Below are positions 21,296-47,337 of a DNA stretch of 64,000 nucleotides, piece by piece. The stretch spans positions 31,003,855 to 31,067,854 of the forward strand of contig NC_054867.1 in NCBI RefSeq assembly GCF_018320785.1, given 5' to 3'. This stretch comes from Cheilinus undulatus (lineage: Eukaryota; Chordata; Actinopteri; Labriformes; Labridae). The notes below the pieces were generated by a model that was not told where the DNA came from, did no database searches, and saw nothing but the letters and a program-made list of their open reading frames with translations. Position numbers and translations under genes: made by a program. How positions within the stretch are numbered: position 1 is the first letter of the stretch; each line of letters opens with the position of its first letter.

Positions 21296-22772
21296 AATAA
21301 TTAAAAAAAAACAACACCACCCATCTAAATTACCAATTTATGTGACCTCTACTTACCCAGATTTTCGAAATATCAAATAATCAAGCTCTTTGGTTGTTTG
21401 ATAAAAAAAGTATTTTTATGCACAGTAGCTCCATGATCCCAGTGTAGAGAACCATTTTCCTGTAAGGGACAGAAAAATTAGCCTTACACTTTGTCAGTAC
21501 ATGAATTCACACATTTATAAAACAAAATGAAATTCACTATTGCACAGTGTTTTCAAATTATAGTAACATCAAATATTAACATGTACATTTCATTTAATTG
21601 TATCCATAAAGAATCATTTAGTTTGATATTCTGTTATTAGGTCATATGACGTGACAACTTGTCCTTTGAATAACATAATTCCTTTAATTAGAAAAGGTTG
21701 TAAACAGGCATCTGGTAACTTATAGACACAGCTAAATGACTATCTCAAATAGAAGCTTTAGAAATCTGGGAAATGGTTATTAAAGCCCAACACTTAACTT
21801 CACTGTGACTTATTTCTTGTTTAGCTTTAACAGATCTCAAGATCCTAACTACATGAAGATGAAGAATAGCTTAATCAGTAACAAATTGTCGTTTTTATCA
21901 AAACCTACTACTCACTTTAAGAGAGAACTCAGATTAGGCACACTTACCAAAGGACAGTAATCCACTTATGTCGACATGCATTCACGTATCTGTTTAGTCA
22001 AATCTAAGATGAGCTGGAAATTTGCAAGTCGTCACCTGGCAGTCTCCGTTCTCACATTTACCAAAACAAAAATGAAAATTTTATTATCCAAAATGTGGAT
22101 AATGAAGTTTGAATTCATCTCATGCATATCATCACATACAGCTTCTTCATCAAGCTTCACCAAGTGTGCTTTCTTTAAAGTTCATACATCCAGAAATGTG
22201 CAATATTCAGCAAATGAGAAATATTTTTGTCACAATATAAGCTGTGTGCCTTTAAAAGTGTTGAGGTTGAAATGGCAGTATGCACTGAAAATAAGTGCCC
22301 TATTTTGACATTGTAGAGTGAAATATATTGTTCAATAAAGTTATATCTTACAAGCAATGAAGCAGCATTAGAAACGAGAGATTCAAAGATTATATAAATC
22401 AGGCCAGTGCCGATACTCGTCTTTATAGTAATAATTTAGTCGACAATAGATTCTGATAGGGTTTTTTGTTTTGTTTTTTTCCCCATTACTTCTTTTGGTC
22501 TAACACTTCCACCATGCTGTTGATTTCTGTCATGTCTGACCATGAAAAAACATCACATCAGAGTTTTCCTACTGGTCACATCTTCTACCCACTAATAAAT
22601 TTCTTCTCTAAATCAGCAGTTAGGTGCACTAGATGCCAGCATAAAATTGATGAAACACAGCAGAAAAACATCTTTGACTGGCATCAGTTTATGCCAACAT
22701 TATTCGATGGCCGATGTTGGCCGATATCAATGTTAAGACAATGCATTTGTGCATCCCTGTTGGAAGCATCAG
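21296..22772. other. Gene-free stretch
   Basis: The sequence is AT-rich with no recognisable gene. The open frames are short and show no family resemblance. Confidence 0.5.
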
Positions 22773-22782
22773 AAAAGACACG

Positions 22783-22900
22783 GTGGGGGAGCGCAGATGG
22801 TTGAGTGGTTTAAGGTGCCACCCATGTACGCGGGCGGCCCGGGTTCGAATCTGGCCTAAAGGCATGAAAAGGCCCAAAAATAAATCTTAAAAAAAAAAAA
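22783..22900 (+). repeat. Full-length tRNA-derived SINE with target duplications
   Basis: It has an A-box-like TGGTTGAGTGGTTTAAGG near 22798, a B-box GGTTCGAATC at 22842-22851, a short body (GGCATGAAAAGGCCC) and an A-rich tail. It is flanked by a perfect 10-bp duplication, AAAAGACACG (22773-22782 and 22901-22910). It is 118 bp long. The tRNA-like head lacks a complete cloverleaf and sits on a retroposon body, so it is not a tRNA gene. Confidence 0.85.
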
Positions 22901-22910
22901 AAAAGACACG

Positions 22911-25900
22911 TGAACGCTTCTGTATTATGCACAAAGTGCAGCCTCATTAATCTCATTAAAATCACCAGAGTGGCAGGATCAGACATGATCTATGTTGATT
23001 AGTCTTCTGTGAGCTCAGCATCATATCAATTTTGCTGTAAACTACCGTATTTTCTTCTTTTCACTACAGGAGTCCTTAGGTATATTTGTTAATAAGTGCT
23101 GACAGATGCACATGCATATTTTCTTTTCTAGAGTGCTGATCATTCTCAGCAAACAACTTAATGAAAAGAAAACAAAGTAACATTAGTTATTTGGTGGCAT
23201 TCATTTGCAATTGTTCTGTATGAGTACATAAAAATTTAGCATTCAAATCTGATGTTTCTGGTGAATAAAATGAACAAACCAAAAAGTTAAGAAGGAGCTC
23301 ACATCATTCTAAAATTAGGTGTGACAGCGATTCACTGGCAGGAAAGATCAGTGTTTGCATGCACCAAATAAATGATGCATCACATAATGTCAAACTGCAA
23401 ATGTGTTGAGTACTTCTACAAAAAATGTTACATGATCTCGCAAAACCTAAAATGAACTAGAATTAAGGAAAATATAATCATACCAGTGTCACCCTGGCTG
23501 AAATGAGGCACAGTCTGATCGTAGATTTCTCATGGTTCTGTGAAGGAAATTAAACAAACCCCAGTCAACACCTTATGTTTATGCATCCGTATTTTAAGTA
23601 AAGCATCTTGTGTCAAAATCAATCATGTCAATCAATCATGTATTTTTAATGTCTAGCATTATTCTTAGCATTAACCTACCTGCCGAGTTATATAAATGAT
23701 TACAACAAGAAAGAAAACTGTCACCCCACACTAAGCCTTGTCCCTTTGTGACTTTTAAATTTCCCTCTACCACATGAGTATAGTGACACACACACCCCAA
23801 AAATTGCGATGTGTTGCTAACACTTGTGCGAAGATGTCCAGTTTATTACACACCAGGGAATAATGACTGTTTTGGAATTTAAAAATATCTTGGCCTCCCT
23901 GAAAAGTAGACAGTGTTTGAAGAAATACCAACAGGTGGTCTTTTAATTGGCTTGTTTTATTTAGCAACCCTTATTCTCAGCTTTTATAAATCAAAACAGC
24001 ATTCACAATAAATGCCTAAAACCTGAAAATGCAGACAGTAGACGGGAAATGTAACAGTAAATTATGTCAAAAAAGTTTTATTATCAGTTAATAATTGTTC
24101 TCCCAGGTTAATTTATTTATAAGAAAACCCCTTTTTGGAGACCTTTACCTGTTTATAGCACTGTCTCCTTTTTCTAATGCAGATAACAGTGATGTTTGGA
24201 GAGACCTTGTCCTGTCTCCATCTAACCTGCAGATTAAATAAGAGAAACACACACTTTCCTTTATGTTGTTTCCTTACACAGAACAAAATATAAAGTGCAA
24301 ACAATCCCTTACAAATAAAGTTGTAAAGAACCAAAAAAGACCTATTATAGGCTTGCATTTAATCTTTGAAGTTAACTTCAGCAACTTAGGGACATGAACT
24401 CTGCAACAGCAAAGTAGTGATGGATATGTGCTCACGCATTAGCTCATCTGGTCATTATGAACCATAATCTGTCACCACTGGCAACTAACGCACTGCACTT
24501 ACTTTACTTACATTTAAGAAAGATGAATTGCTTTTTCATTTTCTATATTTATATGTACTCCAAGTATCATGAACCAGACAGCTGCAAATACCAAGTGTGG
24601 GTAGCACTTTTTTCCAAATACAATAAGTACAAGCTTTTAAGCCCTTTTTGTGTAGAAATGACTGTTAGATACAAGACATTTCTACTTGTCAAAACAAACA
24701 GGAATAGAAATGCATCATGTACCAAATGACTTTTTTATCTACAGTTTGACACAATGATAACTGATTTATCCTTGCAGCAAAATGCTGACATTGAATTTTC
24801 AAGTGAATTAATTAAAGTATTGCCAGCATAGGAAAACTGAAATACTCTATCTAATCAAAGTGATTACAAAGTCATGAGGATTTTTTTGTGGCTATGTTTA
24901 AAAACGCCAGCAATGTTATATCAAAATTGACAAAAATCATGATCTTTCCTTAGCCTTTGCTAAAGAGCTGTAGTTGCCTAGCTATCTTTGTACCAGAGCA
25001 GGGCACCAACCCTGTACTCTGGTGTAATGATGACTTCACTATGTAAGTTTGTTTATCCAATCCAGCCAATCTGTTGCTGCTTCAGCTGAGTACATTAATG
25101 TAGTGTTTAAATGAAGACTAAGAATTGCTCTGAGCTTAATCCAGGCAGCAATTATGTTGTCACCACAATCTAATTAGGAAAACAGTTAAGCAAAATTATT
25201 TCTATGAGACAGGGTTGAGCAATTGAAGCACCAGAGGCCCTGCAGGACCTAAACAATAAGCGATGTCATTGCCATTCACCATGAGCCCATCAAACTAGCA
25301 GAAGCAACAACAAATGTCTACAGATCTTTACTTACCCCAAAACACAACCTAACGTACCTGACCTTGAGGAGTCTATGACCCAGTCACATTACTGATGCAG
25401 AGATAAGGAGCTTCACTGTGTGGATTTTTTTCCTGAGGTGCCCAGTAACAGGATGCTGAAATAAATCTGACATGCAATTAACAGAAGTGTTCAATGCATT
25501 TGTCAACAATTGTAAAAGTAAGAGCTTAGGTACTTGTGAGCTAAAGGCTATATTTGCTTTTAGTCATAATAAGACTATTTGGAAAGACCAGACATATTGA
25601 ATATCACCTTTTATTGCACTTCAGTTACACCACAAGAGAATACTTTGACAGTGCCTCAGTGTCATCTTTCTTTGGAGAGAAAACACTGAAGTATAATGGA
25701 TGATAATGAAATCTTTATTTAGCCTCAACACAGCCCTGTTCTCAAGGGATGTTGGAAACAATGTCACTGCCAAGAATAGTTTGATAGTGAAACAAGTGAG
25801 TGCTTGCTAAAGGACAAAAGTTATACACAAAACAATTTAAATTGTTAAATTAAATCTAAATTTTTCATTATGGCTTCATTCCTCATTTTGATTTATACTA

Positions 25901-26167
25901 AAGCATCCTAAAGCAGCCAAACAATATGAATGATACCAATGATTGATTAAACCCCTTTTACCAAAGTATCAGATATTTAAGCATTGAAATAAAACGTCAT
26001 AGCCAGTAAGCTGAGATTTGGGAGTATTCTGTTGTTTGATTAATTTTATTTTTCAGGGTAGGATGACACCAGTTAAGGCGATGGGGTTAAGAGGCTGACA
26101 TCATTCTTCAGGCAACAGCTCAGTGGCCTTAACAGGAGCTGTGCTGCATGGTGTCCAGACATTTCAC
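22911..26167. other. Gene-free stretch upstream of gene B
   Basis: I see no coding region. The stretch forms the distal and proximal 5' flank of gene B, and no control element can be called with confidence beyond the TATA box that follows. Confidence 0.5.
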
Positions 26168-26175
26168 TATAAAAG
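26168..26175 (+). promoter_or_regulatory. Gene B TATA box
   Basis: TATAAAAG lies 36 bases upstream of the word GGACTGACAGGC (26204-26215), which is repeated at the equivalent place in gene C. The first leader exon ends at 26226 before GTGAG, so transcription should start near 26195-26205. Confidence 0.8.
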
Positions 26176-26194
26176 AAGCACTCACAGGCCTGTC

Positions 26195-26691
26195 AGTAGT
26201 TTTGGACTGACAGGCTGCCTACGAAGGTGAGTGCTGTCCTTTTGCATTGATTAGTTCTTTATACCGCTCTCCACATTATCATGCAAATTACATTTTTCTC
26301 TATTTCTCTATTTTTCTAAATATTAATGCAAATGACAGTCAGAATATTAATTAATATATAAATTATTAATAATGTGGAAAGCGGTGTACATGCATCATTT
26401 GTCATTTTTGCAAGATTCCAAATAAGTTGCTGATTTTAGTTCTAGTCGTAGTTGTTTGTAGTTGTATGTCCTTGAGCTTTCTGATTTGACTGTCATTTTT
26501 TTGTAGTATCCACAAAACAACTGCATCACTGACACAAAAAAGGTAATGACATTCCTGCAAGCAGTAACTGAAATCAGACAAAAAAAATTCAGTTAAAGCA
26601 GTGGTTCCTAAATTTAAAACCGTTACTTTGGAAAAAATGTTTTACATTCTTAATTTCAATTCATACGTGAACAAATTTTACAGGGGCAGCC
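26195..26691 (+). other. Gene B 5' untranslated exons
   Basis: Leader exon 1 runs from about 26197 to 26226, leader exon 2 is 26507-26542 (TTGTAG acceptor, GTAATG donor), and the third exon starts at 26684, eight bases before the ATG. The first leader intron contains a snap-back sequence at 26261-26390. Two leader exons are typical for sarcomeric MYH genes. Confidence 0.75.
26261..26390. repeat. Snap-back inverted repeat in gene B leader intron
   Basis: The left arm ATACCGCTCTCCACATTAT is mirrored by the right arm, whose reverse complement reads TACACCGCTTTCCACATTAT. The arms are separated by about 90 bases of AT-rich sequence with two ATGCAAAT-type octamers. It resembles a small MITE. The arms differ at few positions. 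Confidence 0.55.
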
Positions 26692-40347
<13,656 letters not shown>

Positions 40348-40450
40348 GCATCAGTCATCAGAAGACACAGTGCAAGAAATCATACAATATGATGTTTTTG
40401 TCTGATGTGTCTAGTGTGTAACTAGTAATAAATCTGCAAGAAATCAAATC
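40348..40450 (+). other. Gene B 3' untranslated region and polyadenylation signal
   Basis: A short 3' untranslated region follows the TGA, with AATAAA at 40427-40432. Cleavage would fall about 15-25 bases further on, so the untranslated region is roughly 100 bases, as is common for sarcomeric myosin heavy chains. Confidence 0.75.
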
Positions 40451-42084
40451 CCAGTCTTTTCCCCTTAATTTTCCAAATTATCTAATTAAACTGGTAGAGG
40501 AAGGTGATTATACACGCAAATCAAACATTGCATATTAAAAAAAATGAGTTTAAAGTTTATTTTTTTAATAATATAAACGTGCTTTATTAGGAAAAACAAA
40601 ATTACATGTCATTTTGTCCAGATATTTCAGTATCCATATGCACTCCCAATTGTTCTTAGATCTTTTTCTTAGCTATGAGCCAATCCTAGGTAAGAAAACT
40701 TTGGTGAATGTTGGAAACATAAGGGGGTTTAAAGAACAGATATCTTATGAGAGTGGTTGGTGAATGAAGCCCACTGAGTCTAAGCTATGTATATCGTGTC
40801 TGAGGCTTAACGCTATAGCTTCATCACTTTAAAAAAATCTGGTCTCCAACTGCTGCCTGTAATCACATTGAAGTTCTTTAGGTTATGATAACTGCAAATC
40901 TTCACCTTGTGGTGATAATGTTACTGACAGTCTTCTGACCTTACAGTTTTTTTATGTGCTTCAACATATGTCTCACCCTGTCAAGTAGTGGTCCTGTGAT
41001 GAAAATAGACCCCATTAGAGAACTGTTACACACGACAACACTCACTCCCCCAAAAACAGTGAGCAGTAATTCCTCTGCAGGTAACTAATGGTACTGAACT
41101 TCGTAGGCAGCATGGACAACAAACTTTAAAGGGAACAATGTTCTCAAAGCACTCATCGATATGAAAATAAAACCATAGAATTTATTAAAAAAAATACTGC
41201 CCCAGGATGATGCAAGTTTTCATCAAGTGCTGGTGTTTTGAGTGAAATGTTTGGAATTAATCAACAGTCAAACATTGCTTTCTTTAAGACTCAAATGCAA
41301 TTTTTCTGACTCCCATTCCCTGAATACACAAACTTTAATCAGAATAAAGTTACATTCATAACATTCATTATTAAGACACAAATATATTAACATAAAATAA
41401 GTAGTAATCAGGAAGAGAAAATACAAATGCTTTTAGACAGAAAGGGGAAGCATGATCAAGATATTACCATACCTGCAGGCTACCAGAGTTACCACTGAAT
41501 GTTCATAATATATTTTCAAAGATTGATTTCACATCAAGGTTCACAGCAGGCTGATCATCTCAGTCATGTAGTTATGCTAAGGTTTAAATATTTCCTACTC
41601 TTGAAATACATTTGTACATCAGGAAACATTTTATCAAGCACATGTTGACTGCAATAATATCATCAACATGGCAGCTTGTCATCAAATACAGTATGTAGTT
41701 CTTCCAAAACCTACTTCTTATAGTTTTGTCAAATTTGTCCCTGTGGGGTGTTCATAGCCCATCAGTTATGTTCCCACGCTCCATGTGCAGAGGCTGTTGT
41801 TCTCAGTGCGAGCAGTCTGGGTTTCAGGGAGTTGGGTTTATTGCCAAGTAGGTTTATAGATTAGCCTTTTTTGTAAAAGGCAATTCAATTTTCTTATAGA
41901 ATTTCTCTGTATTATTTTTGCAGTGGTAGCCACATGATAATCTCATCTGGTTGTACTGGGGGATGGTTGCCAATTTGAAAAATTAACTTTTTGTGTTTTT
42001 GCACTGATGCATTTCAGATTTTTCAGTTTTTAGAAATAATTCATCAGCTAAAAAAGAAAAAAACTCTTTTTGTACAGGTCAGTC
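40451..42084. other. Gene-free stretch downstream of gene B
   Basis: AT-rich intergenic DNA. I see no coding region, RNA gene or recognisable repeat. Confidence 0.5.
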
Positions 42085-42696
42085 CAGGGTTGGCCCAAAC
42101 TTTTTTTCCACTTAGGGCCACATACAGATAATCATAAGGATGATGGGGCTACTTTCATGTACCTCACCTTTATTTAGTTAGTAAATGCAGTCCTATACAG
42201 GTAAAGATTTGCCTAGTATTTGGATATGCTTGTATGGCTTGTAAATGGCTGGCAAATAGTCAGTCATTGCAGGGATTTTAAAGAGGGCAATCAGATTTCA
42301 GGGTAGCCCTTGTTGGCCCTGGCTATCACTGGCTCTGCCGTGGTCAGAATGAGAATGACGCTCCATGTGCCAGAGAATTTACAGTATTGTCTCAGCTTAA
42401 GTCGTAGCACTGCCTGGTGCTGAAACTGACATGTAACACTAATCCAAATAAATACCATCTTCACAAACTGTAATTTTCTGTGTGTTTTTATTTACAGTCA
42501 AGTATAGTTTTGTGTTACCTTCCCAAATGACACCCCCCCCCCCAGGTAACACTAAACCATACTTCTCTGTCAATAATTACAGTCAAGCACAAGCTTCATG
42601 TTCTAATAGTGGGCGTTTTTCATTTATGTTCTAGGGCCAAATAAAATGGGCCAAGGGCTACATTTGGCCCTGGGGCCAATGTTTGGACACACCCAG
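42085..42696. mobile_element. Non-autonomous hAT-like element
   Basis: Terminal inverted repeats: CAGGGTTGGCCCAAAC at the left, and CTGGGTGTGTCCAAAC as the reverse complement of the right end. The adjoining subterminal text is 'gggccaca/ggccctggggcc', characteristic of a common fish hAT family. The flanks share TCAGTC (42079-42084 and 42698-42703), an imperfect target duplication. It contains no transposase and an internal run of C near 42533-42543. Confidence 0.6.
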
Positions 42697-44990
42697 CTCA
42701 GTCAGACAGCATGTGTTTATAATTGCTCAAAACATTTATTGCACCAGCAGAACATGTTTGTGTTTGGCTTATAGGCTCCCATCTCATTTCTCGGTGCAGG
42801 CTTATTTTACATGCACAGTTTGAGGAATGATGGGGTAGTATCTTAACGCCCCCTGTCAAGCCTACAGGTGGATGCTGGTGGGGTTGAAATCAAGAGCACA
42901 GTACTGTTTCAAGGCACAAAGACAGAGCAGAGCGAAAAACCTAAGGTCATGCAGCTTAAATAGATCGAAAGAATGCATCCAAGGTGATTGGATAATGATG
43001 CATGTCAAATGTGAAATCGGTGCAGCTCAAATTGGCAAGAATCACTCTATTTATGTGTTGTTATTTCCAAGAAAATTGTAGTCAATTTACAGGTTTAGTC
43101 TTAGTGTTAATGCTGCCAGTCAATGAAAAATACTTAGTGGGATTAATTGCAGGCTTGTGATAACTTATTCTTGATTGATTGTATTGATAATGTGAAGATT
43201 GCACTACAGATAGACCTGATGCATTACCCTATTTCTAAATGCTTATTCCTAAAATTCACATTATAATTTATTTCATTCTTCCCCTTGTAAAAGTAATTCA
43301 TATCATATATCAATCTTTAATCTCTATTATTCTATCCTGAATGGTGTTCATGGTGCTCTCTAATGGATAAAATGTTGGAATTAATTGCCTTGTACATCTT
43401 CAGAAACACTATTTAGGACGTACTGATTTGAACACTTTAATTTTTTATTATAATATTATATCTCTCTCTATGTATTATGGCTATAATACTATATATTCTG
43501 TTTGACCGATTTGTGCTTTAGTCTAAATTAATGCATTCGTTTATTCTAAGCATGACTTGATCAATTAGTTATGTCTAAACTGTATCCAAGACTCCTAGTA
43601 TTTGAAGGATGTGAGTCACAGTTGTCCTTTTGTCAAGCAGGAGACAGCCAAGGAGCAAGTGTTTCATATCAAAGGTTATTCACAGTAAGACTTGTGGTCG
43701 TGACAAATGGCTGAGCCCTGAGAGCATTGCTGAGGAGACAGCTATATTTGTATTTCTACCAAATAAGCACAGCCAGAAGCACAAGAGATCAAGTTTCACA
43801 TTTTTATTGAATATATAGTCCTATTTTGTCTGGTGTGAAGTCCTCAGTATTTATCTTCTAATGCCCTCACCCATCTTTGCCAGTTCAGTGTCATCTTTCA
43901 ACAAGGAAAGAATGCAAACTACTACACTTCATATAACATGATCCCCTCCTTGTTCCGTATGGGGAACAAACCCTTGACTTAAGGGAAGGTCAAGCTACAT
44001 GCCCGGCCTTGTCTTCACATCATCTGTCAGGGTGTGCAGTACAACAGGACCATTTAAAGAAAGGGTTTAAAAATACATCTGCACCCTCGAGACAACACCA
44101 GTGCCTGTCTAGAAAAACCTGGAGACACAAATCTAGTCACCTGTTCACCAAAGATTCCTCATTGGACAATAGTGCAATGAATGTCAGTAATAGAATTTAC
44201 TGTGACAGATAAAACAAGTCACATTATGAGAGAAGACACATACATTGCCATAAAGTCTACCAGCAGAGTCACGAGAGCCCTCAATGCAGGTGATAAAGAA
44301 AGGTCACAAACATCAAACATGAGCGTTCAGACCTTTGGATAAAGCTGTCTGTCATGTTTAAACCTTTGACTTTTAACAGCACAGAGAGGGAAATTAGAGG
44401 GTCATGGTCTGAGCCCTCTCACTGACTGGTGGCACTGTCAGAAATGTAGAGCTGTAATCTTATACAGCATGTTAGAGAGGTGAAAGTGATGCCAAAATAT
44501 CTCAAAACTTGTTTGAATTCAGAACAGATAAGAAAGTTTAGTAGTTTGAAGTGAATTATAGGGAGAAAAAGTCTTTAGAATACCCTTTTTTATTTATATA
44601 TCTTTATTTTAAATATCTGTAGAGCAGTAACAGTAGTACAGATTTTTGTGTAACAAAATATAATGCATCGTTTTAGAAATCCAACCACAAAACAGAACAG
44701 ACTAATGAAAAAAGCACAACATAAGAAACATAAAACAATTAAATACCCACCTCCCAGTCCAGGTACTCAGGGTTGATATAGACTACACAGGGATCTTAAT
44801 AATCAGACCTATAGGTCTGATTGTTGGTATCCACCCCTCTCCCCCTCCCTTTTTTAAAATGATATTGCTAATATTATAATAATATTGCATTTTTTATGAA
44901 TAATAGACATCCCACATGCTGATAACTCAAGGTTCAAGGTGCACCTTGTTATCCCTGTGAAGGACAATTTGCTTTGCAGTCAGCAGTCAA
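42697..44990. other. Gene-free intergenic stretch
   Basis: No gene recognised. The region near 44580-44900 (repeated A-rich words and CACCTCCCAGTCCAGG) may be an old LINE 3' tail, but I cannot support a family. Confidence 0.4.
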
Positions 44991-46090
44991 ACATACAGTG
45001 CTTAGAATATATCTACCCCCTTGGATGGTTTACCTTTTTATTAATCTAATAAATCAGTCATGGTCACATAATTGTCATGACCACAAATTCTCTGTTGGAT
45101 TGAAGTCTGGGCTTTGACTCGGCCACTTCAGAACACTCACCTTGTTGTCTCCAAACCATTTCTTTGTAGCTTTAACTAGATGCTTCGGGTCATTGTCTTG
45201 TTGGAAATAAATCTTCTTACAAGCTATAGTTGCCTATATTTTTCCCATTCATTTTACTCTCTACCTTTACAAGCCTTCTAGGTCTGGCTGCCAAGAAGCA
45301 TCTCCACAGCATGATGCTGCCACCACTGTGCCTCACAGTGGGGATGGTGTGTTTGTGGCAATGTGCAGTGTTTGGTGTCCACCAGACATGCTGTCTTGTT
45401 TGATGGCCAAAAGGCACCATTTTGGTCTCTTAAGACCAAAGAGCTTTCTTCCTCTTCACCATGAAATCTGCCGAATGCAAACTCTAGTCCAAATTTAATC
45501 TGAGTTTTCTTCAAAAGAAGTTTTCTCTTTGCCACTCTCCCATAAAGCTTTGACTCATGAAAACCTGGGCAACAGTTGTTGTATCCAGAGTCTCTCTCAT
45601 CTCAGATACTGAAGCTTGTAACTCCTTCAGAGTAGTCATGGGTGTCTTGTTTGCCTCTCTGACTAATCTCCTTCTTGCACATCACTCAGTTTGTGAGTAC
45701 GGCCTGATCTAGGCAGATTTAAATGTGTGCCATATTCCCTCTATTTCCTGATAATGGATTTAACTGAACCCTGGGGGGTGTTCAGTGCCTTGGAAATTTT
45801 TTTGTTTCCAGCCCCTGACTTATACTTTTCAATAACCTTTTCTCTGAGTTGCTTGGAGTGTTCTTTCGTCCTCATGGTGTAATGGTAGCCAGGAATGCTA
45901 ATTAACCAGTAACTGGACCCTTCAGAAACACGTGTCTTTACAAGTGCACTACAATTGCTTGAGATACATTTACTGCACTCAGGTGATCCCTATTTCACTA
46001 GTTTTACTTTTTTGTCTAAAATGCCAAATTATATTGACCTGATTGATTTATAAATCAATAGAAGGGTTAAACATTGAAGCGATGAAGACT
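44990..46090 (-). mobile_element. Degenerate Tc1/mariner-like transposon
   Basis: The minus strand holds broken transposase-like sequence. At 45420-45217 it reads through HTIPTVRHSGGSIMLWRCF, the conserved Tc1-type core leading to the second catalytic aspartate region. An adjacent frame (45535-45278) contains KTQIKFGLEFA, and the two are frame-shifted relative to each other. Ends near 44996 (ACAGTGCTTAGAATATAT) and 46090 are weak inverted repeats. The element is inactive. Confidence 0.65.
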
Positions 46091-46831
46091 TTATATAGTT
46101 ACTGCACATCCAGACCAATCATAAATACAACATAAAAATGCAAGAAAATAGAAGTTCAGTGAGACAGTGTGCTATCAGGTAAAATAAAACAATAAAAATA
46201 TTGTAAGAAGTAACACTAATTAATGGTTTAAAAAGCCAATGGCAGGAGGGGAAAATATAGTTTTTTTTACAGTTTTATTTCTGCATGCTGGCAGGCTAAA
46301 TCTTTGTCAAGACGATCGACTGGGCCTTCTTGAGAGTTCTAACTTAGTACAAAGCTAATTAAGGATCAAACCTGAGATTTTTCCTTACACTCTTACAGTG
46401 CCTTGCAGTCTGTTCCAGTTTTTAATACTGGTATCAAATGATAAAGGGAAATGTCAAAAACCAACACAATAAAACAAGAACAAACCATCTTCATAAATGT
46501 ATTATCAACATTAAATTCCCCAGTTTTCTTAAGTGCATACATTGATGTGCTTCCTCCAACTGGGACTCAAAAGTAAGTTAGTAACTATGAAAGTTTTTAC
46601 ATTTTTAATCACAAACGTTTGCGTGACACCTGGTTCAACTCAGCATGCTTTGTAATTCTAATAAATTATTAAAATTAAGCAAAGTCACAAAAGAAGTTGA
46701 CTAAGTACACTTTACATATAGAGCAAATAAGAACACTGACCCTTGAAATATTCTTCCTATATTATTTACAGAGACCAAACTTTATCCACAATGAGAAAGC
46801 ACTCAGCTACAGTGGTAAATTGTCTTTTTAC

Positions 46832-47337
46832 CTTAAAGGTCACATATTTGACCCCTTTAAGAAAAGTTTATATTGGTCTTAGAGGTCCCCAAAATATGCC
46901 TGTGAAGTTTGTTGCTGAAAAAACACTCCAGTATTGGATTTTGCATGTCTAAAAACCCCTCAGCCCTGTTCAGAACAAGCCATTTCTGTGACTTAAAATG
47001 TTAATGAGTAGTCTTACTCCGCCCTTGACTACACCCCTGGATTTGGCTTAATGGATGTGGCTCTCCTGAGAGGAGGATCAGGAGAGCAGGGTGTAACTTT
47101 CTTCCAAGTGGGTAGGGCCAACTGAACGTGGGGGCGGGACTAACTCCCTATATGACATCATGAGGGGAAAATCTGAGAATGGCTTGTTTCAGCACACATT
47201 TTCTGAAAGGTGGAGAAAGAGAGGCAGTGAGGGAATGGATTTTTTGATTCTTGGGGGGATTGTGGACAGGCCAAGGGCACATATTTTTGCAAGAAAAGCC
47301 TGAAAAAGTTTATTTTGCATGATACGTGACCTTTAAA
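46832..47337. mobile_element. TTTAAA-ended MITE, second copy
   Basis: The left end CTTAAAGGTCACATATTTG and right end GATACGTGACCTTTAAA are inverted repeats. The interior matches, in reverse orientation, the copy at 29271-29894 but lacks the tRNA-like insert. No coding capacity. Confidence 0.7.

Noticed and set aside
22783..22851. tRNA gene suggested by the B-box GGTTCGAATC
   Set aside because: No complete cloverleaf or acceptor stem; it continues into a SINE body, A-tail and target duplication.
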